64,000 nt of DNA from Apodospora peruviana. Lineage: Eukaryota > Ascomycota > Sordariomycetes > Sordariales > Lasiosphaeriaceae. The notes under the pieces are model-generated. The model did no database searches, was not told the origin of the DNA, and saw only the letters and a program-made list of their open reading frames with translations. The position numbers and the translations under genes were made by a program. Positions 57,239 to 64,000 of this stretch are shown one piece after another. The stretch spans positions 1,922,001-1,986,000 of the forward strand of contig JAUEDM010000008.1 of NCBI GenBank assembly GCA_033439685.1. Reading direction: 5' to 3'. Numbering within the stretch: position 1 is the first letter of the stretch; every line of letters begins with the position of its first letter.

Positions 57239-58117
57239 TCAGATAGATTCCTTCTTCCGTCTTCTGAGGTTCGCATCCTCCGGTAGCATTTTGACATCAA
57301 TCGCGACCGGCTCCTTCTTCTCTTCCACTCCACCACTGATATCGGTGCCAACCACCCATGTTTGCATTATCACCTTGACCTCCTTAAACTTCTTCTCTTT
57401 CTTATTCACGTCTCCAAGGTGCCAGATATACCCAGAATAGACGGCCACCTCGGCGATGCCGACCAGAACACTCCCGCCCATAGCGAGAAATAACCGGGCC
57501 GGGGTGCTCCACCACCTCGCCAAAACCCAGAGAGTGGCTGCGACACCTACGACGCTCAGCAGGACGTTGAGAATGAGCATCAGTTGGCGATGTACATCGT
57601 TATATGTTACGTCGTCATCGCCGAGATCCTCTTCTCGACTCGGCCTGTTGGCCTCTGCAAACGCATTTGTCATGTTCGCGGCGGTGGGAAATCGTCGGGA
57701 GAAGCTCTCCATCGCTGGCGCGGGGTTCGTCATGCGTTCGTAGGCGCGCTGTTCTTCTTCCCGCCGTAACCGACCCATCAAGGCCTTGTACTCGTCGGAC
57801 TGCACAAATTTGTTAGACATGGTGGAAGAGAGCCGTGGGATGAGACTCACGGGCTCAGGTTTTGGTGGCGGCGGCGGGCAGTAGATATTGGAGCCTTGCA
57901 ACAGCCTCTCCAGACTGTATCCACGGTCACCTTTATCTCTGAGCAGTTTCCAGAGATCAACAACCTGGCCGTGTGATATGGGATTGCCCACGCTGGGGCT
58001 GTTGAGTGACGGTTCCTTCTCATCGAGCTGGCTGTCTGTTTGCGACTGGCTCTTTTCTGGCCCCTGTGCTGATCGGAGTCCTTCCACGATGGAAGGTGTC
58101 ATTGTAAGAAGCACCAT
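57239..58117 (-). CDS. VMA12: Vma12-like V-ATPase assembly factor (endoplasmic reticulum)
   Basis: Two exons flank a 51-bp intron (57801-57851; donor GTGAGT, branch-like CTAAC, acceptor TGCAG). After splicing the protein is 275 aa, starting at the ATG at 58117. The cytoplasmic N-terminal half has NPISHGQVVDLWKLLRD, a proline run PPPPPKPEP, then SDEYKALMGRLRREEEQRAYERM, the conserved Vma12 segment. Two transmembrane helices follow (MLILNVLLSVVGVAATLWVLA and LAMGGSVLVGIAEVAVYSGYI), then a Lys/Arg-rich tail ending RRRKKES, resembling a dilysine-type ER-retrieval signal. In yeast Vma12 (Vph2) with Vma22 helps assemble the membrane sector of the vacuolar ATPase. The intron is a multiple of three and stop-free, so its retention would add 17 residues. 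It is divergent from COQ1 over 500 bp. Confidence 0.85.
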   Translation of the reverse strand: MVLLTMTPSIVEGLRSAQGPEKSQSQTDSQLDEKEPSLNSPSVGNPISHGQVVDLWKLLRDKGDRGYSLERLLQGSNIYCPPPPPKPEPVSLIPRLSSTMSNKFVQSDEYKALMGRLRREEEQRAYERMTNPAPAMESFSRRFPTAANMTNAFAEANRPSREEDLGDDDVTYNDVHRQLMLILNVLLSVVGVAATLWVLARWWSTPARLFLAMGGSVLVGIAEVAVYSGYIWHLGDVNKKEKKFKEVKVIMQTWVVGTDISGGVEEKKEPVAIDVKMLPEDANLRRRKKESI

Positions 58118-58623
58118 CGCCACGATGATGCAGTATCGTCCGGGCACTCTGGTGTGATAGATGTGATGTTGTGGCAGGTCTGCCGGATGGTGAGTTGCAA
58201 TCGAGATGTTCAATCGGATTCGGGGATCCAATGGAAAAGACGTGCCCAGAACCGTGGAAGCTCCAACATCGGATGGCCCACTGGACTGCAAGGGTCAACG
58301 GATGACGTGCAGCACCAGCCACAGAAGAGATTTGGCAAGCCACAAGCTCCAACGCCAAGCACTTTAGCGATTGGAGCACTCCAAAATTTCGAGTTTCTGG
58401 TATGGAAGTTTTCGGGATCTCGCTTGACTCGTTGAGTCGGCCGTGCTGCTTGCAAATAGCACACCAGACCCAGACACGTACGGTACACGCCCGCTGTTGC
58501 TGATATCGACAACAACACGAGCGGCTTTCCACGAGTTCCACGGACATCCCCAGATGCGGCCGGCGAGTATAGCGTCGTGATTGTCAGTCAATTGGCTGCT
58601 TCCGAGGAGGACTTGTTTAGGAA
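58118..58623. promoter_or_regulatory. Shared VMA12-COQ1 divergent promoter region
   Basis: The 506 bp between the start codons of the divergent VMA12-like and COQ1-like genes must hold both promoters. No clear TATA box was recognised and no other gene is supported. Confidence 0.4.
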
Positions 58624-60063
58624 ATGCAGCTCCGCGCAGGACCCGGGGTGAGAGCCCACGCTGAGGCCGTCGTTCGCAGCACCTTGTCATCGCCGACATG
58701 TTCCGCCTGCTTGAGGGCCGTGGCAGTGGCATCCCCTCTACATGACCGGAGACCGCCGTCCAGAGTCTTCTTCCATTCGACCCGGAGGCGATCCTCGGCC
58801 TGGGCCGCGGCGGTCTCGGTGGCTGGTAACATGGTCACGAATGCCATAACCCGCGCCAAGGGCGACATGCCTACCATCGACCCCCTGCACATGATGGCGA
58901 AGGAGATGAAGTTCCTGACGGGAAACATCAGGAAGCTTCTCGGCTCCGGCCATCCGTCCCTGGACCGCGCGGCCAAGTACTATACCCAGGCCGAAGGGAA
59001 GCACGTCCGCCCTCTAATAGTGCTTCTCATGTCGCGAGCGACCTCCCAGTGTCCCAAGGCCCCGCAGCGGCAGCAAGCGACGCTACATGCATCCGCCGCG
59101 ATCGATACATCCATCTCCCCTCTCTCCGTCCTTTCCGACTTCAACCCATCCGCGACGACCACCGAAGCCGCCGATTCGGCCGCATCCTCAGAAACCGATA
59201 TCCTCCCGTCCCAGCGGCGGCTTGCCGAGATCGCGGAGCTCATCCACACGGCCTCGCTGCTGCACGACGACGTGATCGACCACTCTGTCTCGCGCCGTGG
59301 GTCACCATCGGCCAACCTCGAGTTTGGAAACAAGATGGCCGTGCTGGCAGGTGACTTTCTCCTGGGCCGGGCGTCTGTCGCGCTGGCACGCCTGCGCCAC
59401 GCCGAGGTGGTTGAGCTTCTCGCGACCGTCATTGCCAATCTTGTGGAGGGCGAGTTCATGCAGCTCAAGAATACGGAGCGCGACGAGAAGAATCCGCGGT
59501 GGTCTGAGGAGACCCTCGCATACTACCTACAAAAGACGTACCTCAAGACTGCGTCGTTGATCAGCAAGAGCTGTCGCGCAGCGGCGCTGCTGGGCGGCGC
59601 GGATGCGGCGACGGTGGAGGCGGCGTACAGCTACGGAAAAAATCTGGGGCTGGCGTTCCAGCTGGTAGATGACATGCTCGACTACACCCGCAGCGAGCAG
59701 GAGTTGGGAAAGCCTGCTGGAGCGGATCTCGAACTCGGGTTGGCGACGGCACCTCTGCTCTTTGCATGGAAGACGATGCCGGAGCTCGGCGCATTAGTAG
59801 GGAGGAAATTTGAAAATGAGGGCGATGTTGCAAGGGTTTGTTTTTTTCTGCCCCTTTCTGCTTACAGCATTATGATAGTCACTGACAAGACGACAAAATA
59901 GGCGCGAGACCTCGTCATGCAAAGCCAGGGCATCGAGCAGACACGGGCGTTGGCAGAGGACTATGTCGCGCAGGCGATTGAAGCCATCAGGCCCTTCCCA
60001 GATAGCGATGCCAAGGACGGTTTAATAGAGATGGCTGTGAAGACACTGAAACGTCAGAAATAA
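58624..60063 (+). CDS. COQ1: Mitochondrial trans-polyprenyl diphosphate synthase (ubiquinone side chain)
   Basis: Two exons (58624-59835 and 59902-60063, phase 0) give 457 aa. The enzyme adds isopentenyl units to make the long all-trans prenyl chain of ubiquinone. The N-terminal 65 residues are Arg/Ser/Ala-rich without acids, a mitochondrial presequence. The first aspartate-rich motif is DDVID at 215-219 (LLHDDVIDHS) and the second is DDMLD at 349-353 (FQLVDDMLDYT). GKHVRPLIVLLM supplies the isopentenyl-diphosphate-binding Lys/Arg, and EGEFMQLKN and YLQKTYLKTASL are family hallmarks. A Ser/Thr/Ala-rich insert (about 150-190) before helix D is typical of fungal Coq1. All catalytic positions are present. 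Chain length (probably ten units) is not readable. Confidence 0.95.
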
Positions 60064-60915
60064 GGCCCAGCGCCCAGAATATTGTGAGATATTACCTTAG
60101 ATCGAGGGTTGGGGGAGGAAGGGCTTCACGAACCTCACGACTCTGTCTCTCTGTGTGGTGCCTCGACCAAAGCACACGAGGTGTTAACTGTATTGTACCA
60201 ACAAACAAGCAAATGTAAACCGACTTTATACCTAGCGGCTCGGGTTTCCGGGCATGTAAGAGTGGGATATATTTAGAGAAATATACAAAAAGCCGTGTGT
60301 GGCTAAGGTAACTAGGCATGTGACATATAAACACCGGAAAGGGGGTTGTGAGAAGAAGCAAAACAGCTTACACAGAATCTATATTCTCATTCCCAATACT
60401 TTGTTTACTCACCAACAATCATGACCACAGTCGGTCGGTTTACCGTATTATGTTGGTTGCACAAGCGGTAGTGTGGCCGTCTGATGGTGGAGGATGTGGT
60501 TGTTCTTTGGCACTATAAAGGGGTTTGCTGATCCCCATTGACGAATAAGCTACTCTACTTGCAGATTAACCACAGATATAAATAGCAGTTCATATACAGT
60601 TATACTATTCCCTTTGGTTGTCGTCACTTCGAGCTGGTGTGGGTGGTAGCGGTTGAGGTTCATACCCCGGGTAAATACCACAAGACCGGAACTCGTACCT
60701 CCATATTTCGACTTTCAGGTCTATCCGTTCATTCAGTGTTGCCAACAGATATAAGTGTGCGTGCATTCCCGCCTCCAGTTTTCTTTTGGCATTTCCGCAT
60801 TCTAAGGTTCATTCTCTCAACACCCAAAGCAACGCCAAATGAGAATATCAATCACTGGAGGTGTTGCCTTTGTCAGGCAGCGTTCGAGTGTATCAGAAGC
60901 AGATCAGCAGCAGCC
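60064..60915. other. Intergenic region
   Basis: The 3' UTR of COQ1 and the promoter of the secreted-protein gene. No other gene was recognised. Confidence 0.5.
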
Positions 60916-61749
60916 ATGAGGCTCCAAACACCCTTCTTCACCTTGCTCATCAATCTCATCCATACTCACACCACTGCTGCTGTTGAGGCAAACAAGGACA
61001 CAGGCACCGCGAATACCCATCCACACGATGAGCCCCGAGGAGACGTTGGAGTAGCAGCAGCAGCAGCAGGAGCTTGGCCGACGCGAACAAAGATATGGTC
61101 GACCGTCGAGAGCTCCGTGACAGCCATCCAGTGGGTCAACCCGCGCAAGGCGACGCAGTTCACCACCAAGACGGTCACGACCCTCGAGCCGCGGCCAACG
61201 TTCGCTTCCTACCCGGGCACCGTCACCGAGATCGTTATTTCGCACGTCACCTGGGAAGGACGGACGACCTCCTCTAACGGCGACACCAGTACATCGGTGA
61301 CGTCGTTTGTCGCGACCGTGCCGGAGACATGGGTGGTCTCTAGACCTTCTTCGACACCACGGAAAGCAGGAGCGCAACCACTGCCGGCTGGGACGAAGGA
61401 GGGTGGGCTACCTTGCGGCGGCGGATGTTCTTCCTCCTCCTCTGGTAGACCTAGTGGAGGGGAGGATCCGCTTTGTGAGGCCACAGGAATGCGGACGGGT
61501 TGTCAGGGGCAGTGCGTGATGCACGAGGAGAATGAGTGGTGGTGCTACATGCTGCACCAGCGAGACTACAAGTACCCCGAGATGCGCATGGGCAGGGCGT
61601 GCTGGGGCCCGGGAGGACGGTACAGACAGCTCAATACGCCGTGTCTGGTGGGAGATGTCGGCATGGCCTGTGTGCCGTGTCAGGGGCTGGATAGCTCGTG
61701 GGGAGCGGGAAGCTGGGAGGGACCGGAGGCGAACAATGATGGGATCTAG
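60916..61749 (+). CDS. Small secreted cysteine-rich protein, 277 aa
   Basis: Single exon. The N-terminus MRLQTPFFTLLINLIHTHTTAAV is a signal-peptide-like segment. The middle is Thr/Ser-rich with beta-type repeats (FTTKTVTTLEPRPTF, GTVTEIVISHVTWEG, SVTSFVATVPETWVV), suggesting O-glycosylation. The C-terminal 110 residues carry about a dozen cysteines (CGGGC, CEATGMRTGCQGQC, WWCYML, ACWGPGG, CLVGDVGMACVPC), suggesting a disulfide-bonded domain. A Ser run (SSSSSG) links the two. There is no catalytic motif and I do not recognise the family. It could be a wall-associated or effector-like protein, which is not demonstrated. The frame is open further upstream (60637), but the signal peptide favours the ATG at 60916. 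Confidence 0.7.
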   Translation: MRLQTPFFTLLINLIHTHTTAAVEANKDTGTANTHPHDEPRGDVGVAAAAAGAWPTRTKIWSTVESSVTAIQWVNPRKATQFTTKTVTTLEPRPTFASYPGTVTEIVISHVTWEGRTTSSNGDTSTSVTSFVATVPETWVVSRPSSTPRKAGAQPLPAGTKEGGLPCGGGCSSSSSGRPSGGEDPLCEATGMRTGCQGQCVMHEENEWWCYMLHQRDYKYPEMRMGRACWGPGGRYRQLNTPCLVGDVGMACVPCQGLDSSWGAGSWEGPEANNDGI

Positions 61750-62355
61750 AGGTCGGATGGTTCTTGATGCAGCCGGTGGTCCGGAAGCCGGATTGGGATC
61801 CGGCTTAGGGAATAATAAAGTATGTCAAGACGATGAAGCTCGGAGTAGTGGAGGTCAGGTTCGAGTGAGCACACAAGATGGATGGATGTGAAACTTTGGT
61901 GGTGTGAACCTCTGCGTGTGTAAATGTCCGTAGTTCGGGTTCTGGTTCTGCATGATTGTTGGTCCGTCTTATATCGGAGCTTACATGTTAATATAACATA
62001 TAATAACGTGCTTGTCGTACAAACATACTGTGGTATACGTGCTGGACAGGGCGGTAGATATTGTCAAGTCGTGACATACCGGTATATAAGGCTGCATAGT
62101 GTTGACGACCCTAGAGGCTCTATGTATTTATAATGAAGGCTCTCCTCCTCTTCTACCTCTGCAGGGGTTTTTTTGTTAGACTGGTGACTTACAAGGGAGT
62201 AGGTCAGGATTGGTTTCCACCAGATTCCACGGGTGCCGGCCATTGACGTCAAGTCAATACAAGGTTCTCCTTGTAATTTATGTGTAAAGATACCTTTTCA
62301 AGACTTCTTTTCAGCTCTTCTGATTCCGTTCTCATCTATCAAACACCACTGCAAA
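61750..62355. other. Intergenic region before the transposon relic
   Basis: About 600 bp without a recognised gene. The 3' UTR of the secreted-protein gene is on the left. Confidence 0.45.
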
Positions 62356-63075
62356 ATGGCCACAGAAACCCTAACCCTCTGGCAACTGCCAATCTATTGA
62401 ATCCGAGTACGCCGCCATCAACCCCAAGAAGAAGACGAATTAACAACACCATAACGAAAAACTCTAGTACGCGTACGAAGAAGAAAAGCCCCTGATTTAT
62501 CAAGAGAAGACAAAGTCGGAATCAGAGCCCTGCATATATTTGGCCATACGTACGAAGAAATTGTAACGGGCAAGGCAGTGTATTGCAACTAGCTAGGCCT
62601 ACTCTACGAAGACGCAGAACATGAGGAAAAAGAGGAAAAGAAAGGAAGTCTCGTGGGAAGACAACCTCCAACTGTACACATCTGCGGAAGACAGAAGGTT
62701 CTAGAGCCGCCATGGGTCGGGTTGTGGTTTAGTGTTGTGGTCCGTGTAGGTGCTTGTCGTTTCTGGGAATGGCTTCGTTCAGGGGTCGCCGGTGGGGCGC
62801 TGCCTCGCCGCCGTGGTCCTGGGCTCCATGCCGAGGGTCGCCGAGGCGGCACCAGGGCTCAGCTCGTCACAGAAATCATCGAAAAAACCAACTGTACTAT
62901 GCGCCAGATTCAGGACGCTTGTACTGGGCCGTTGACACCGAAGAAAAAGGGGGCAATACATAAGGGCAAATTAGCGATCAAAACACCAGAAAAACAAAGA
63001 CTGAAGGAGTGGTGAAAAGAAGATCAAAACCGGGTTAACTATCCCTATCATCGATTTGCCTTTCCGCCTGCTACC
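62356..63075 (+). pseudogene. Tc1/mariner-type transposase relic, N-terminal half
   Basis: Reading across stops and frame changes, this half shows a basic stretch (TPRRRRINN, TRTKKKS), the helix-turn-helix part DLSREDKVGIRALHIFGHTYEE, and, after the insertion at 62562-62871, IEKTNCTMRQIQDACTGPLT and TPEKQRLKEW followed by a stop and KEDQNRVNYPYHRFAF. The order fits the N-terminal DNA-binding region of fungal Tc1/mariner-like transposases. It carries at least two in-frame stops and an LTR-like insertion, and it ends where the second LTR-like unit begins (63076). It is clearly inactive. Confidence 0.7.
62562..62871. mobile_element. LTR-like insertion in the transposase relic, GAAAT duplication
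   Basis: The 310-bp unit begins TGTAACGGG and ends CTCGTCACA (near-inverted TGTnACG ends). It is flanked by the perfect 5-bp direct repeats GAAAT at 62557-62561 and 62872-62876. Leaving it and one GAAAT out makes the host frame continuous across the junction (TYEE then IIEKTN), which independently fixes both ends. There is no coding sequence inside. It is best read as a solo LTR. No TATA box is obvious, so the orientation is open. Confidence 0.75.
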
Positions 63076-63524
63076 TGTTACGAACCCCGATTGGAGGATT
63101 AGGCGAGGGAGTCCCTGGGCCTATCAGAGGGTGCTCTGCGGGACACAGGGTCTTGGCACAGAGCAATTGTGGTCTCTGTGCTCTGTGGCGCCATGACAGA
63201 GGGGATACAGCAGTTGTGCTCTGTGTGCTCTGCTGCTCTGTTGCAGAGGCAACAGAGCAACAGGCTGGCACTCCTATTGGCTGTAGCATTTCTATATAGT
63301 TGCGAGTCTGGCACTCTTGAGGATGGATTTATTACGGCAGTAATCAATACAGGTAAGTACTTTGGCAATAGTTGTTGTGACAACTGCGCATCTTGTGTGT
63401 TCAGCGGAACCGATACTCTTTGTGATTACCCCCTACCTCAGACCTAACCCCTTGTGGCTCTGTGGAGCAACAGACTCTTGTGAGCCTTGTGTTGTCAAGG
63501 CTACCCCATACACAGGTTGTTACA
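63076..63524 (+). mobile_element. LTR-like repeat B (solo LTR candidate)
   Basis: The unit begins TGTTACGAACC and ends GGTTGTTACA (imperfectly inverted termini TGTTACGAACC / TGTAACAACC). It has a U3-like part rich in CTCTG/CAGAG words (63130-63260), a TATA box (TATATAG near 63293) and a U5-like tail. The last 150 bp recur inverted at 63846-64000. No matching target duplication is seen (CTACC before, GGTGG after), and the middle of the host transposase is missing, so a deletion or rearrangement occurred with or after insertion. Confidence 0.55.
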
Positions 63525-63845
63525 GGTGGATGTTTTGGACTTGTATTGCTGGGAGACGAAAATGGCCCGGATTTATATGGGAGAAAGAATTCGGGGGAAT
63601 TGACAGTAGGAACTATATTACTCATATTGTTCCGCTGGTTCATTCTTTTTGTTAGTCTTGTTTTTCAACAAGACAACGCTCCATCCCATATGTCTAGAAT
63701 GACCACAAAAGAGCTGGAAAGAAGAGGGATTCCACGGTTAAAATGGCCACCTAATTCCTCAGAGCTTGCCCCTATAGAAAATGTATGGCCGTGGATGAAG
63801 TCTTGGAATGCCGTTATTGTGACAAACCAGCCAATAGTACACAAC
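63525..63845 (+). pseudogene. Tc1/mariner-type transposase relic, C-terminal half
   Basis: Two frames together show the end of a DDE transposase: MFWTCIAGRRKWPGFIWEKE ... NYITHIVPLVHSF, then after a stop and frame change LVFQQDNAPSHMSRMTTKEL ... PRLKWPPNSSELAPIENVWPWMKSW. QDNAPSH carries the second catalytic Asp and PIENVW the Glu, 34-36 residues apart, as in DD34E-type elements. The segment with the first Asp is absent. It is probably the same gene as the N-terminal half at 62356-63075, separated by repeat B and a deletion. Confidence 0.75.
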
Positions 63846-64000
63846 TGTAACAACCTGTGTATGGGGTGTCTCTGACAACACAGAGACCACAAGACTGTAT
63901 GCTCCACTTGAGCCACAAAGGGGTTTAGGTCTTAGGTAGGGGGTAATCACAAAGAGTATCGGTTCCAATGAACACACAAGATGCGCAGTTGACACGACAA
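63846..64000 (-). mobile_element. Inverted partial copy of LTR-like repeat B
   Basis: It starts TGTAACAACCTG and matches the reverse complement of about 63370-63524 at roughly 85-90% by eye; homology continues to the window edge, so the copy is cut off here. Its full extent is not visible. The two copies face each other around the C-terminal transposase fragment. Confidence 0.75.

Noticed and set aside
1..64000. CRISPR array, rRNA or intact tRNA genes
   Set aside because: No regular repeat-spacer pattern or conserved RNA cores were seen, as expected for a protein-coding fungal segment.

Overview
The window reads as nuclear DNA of a filamentous ascomycete, most likely a Sordariomycete. Nearly every gene is cut by short GT-AG introns of about 50-280 bp, genes lie on both strands about 2-4 kb apart, and the families are typical of such fungi (Zn2Cys6 factor, BYS1/thaumatin-like secreted protein, fungal ABCC transporter, PSD-like decarboxylase). 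The genus cannot be fixed from sequence alone.

Layout. At 0.5-13 kb lie an MFS transporter (+), a copper amine oxidase (-), a 224-aa conserved fungal protein (-), a secreted BYS1/thaumatin-like protein (+) and a Golgi-type glycosyltransferase (-). At 14-22 kb are an unresolved coiled-coil locus, a 419-aa basic protein with a C-terminal Cys/His cluster (-) and a GMC flavin oxidoreductase (+), which faces a full-length ABCC transporter (-, 22.4-27.4 kb). At 29-42 kb are two disordered orphan proteins, a Reb1/TTF-I-like Myb protein (-) and a mitochondrial AAA-type ATPase (+). A gene-poor stretch of 7.9 kb (42.3-50.3 kb) follows. At 50-62 kb are a Zn2Cys6/AT-hook regulator, a phosphatidylserine-decarboxylase-like enzyme, an Eco1/ESCO-type zinc-finger protein, the V-ATPase assembly factor Vma12, the polyprenyl diphosphate synthase Coq1 and a small secreted Cys-rich protein.

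Mobile DNA is clear in two places. At 31.46-32.38 kb there is a 386-bp foldback MITE between perfect 8-bp direct repeats (hAT-like) and, 300 bp further, a 213-bp solo LTR between perfect 5-bp repeats. At 62.3-64 kb a decayed Tc1/mariner-type transposase gene is broken by a 310-bp LTR-like insertion (5-bp target duplication) and by a second, unrelated LTR-like repeat. An inverted copy of that second repeat runs off the window end.

Most genes look like independent housekeeping or accessory genes rather than one pathway. The best candidates for shared function are the convergent GMC oxidoreductase and ABCC transporter (oxidation plus export). Points for a second look are the PSD-like decarboxylase with a GGSS processing site, an apparent one-base frame break in the AAA ATPase, GATA sites upstream of the amine oxidase, and a phased cluster of CGCG motifs upstream of the Eco1-type gene. 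I saw no intact tRNA, rRNA or CRISPR array.
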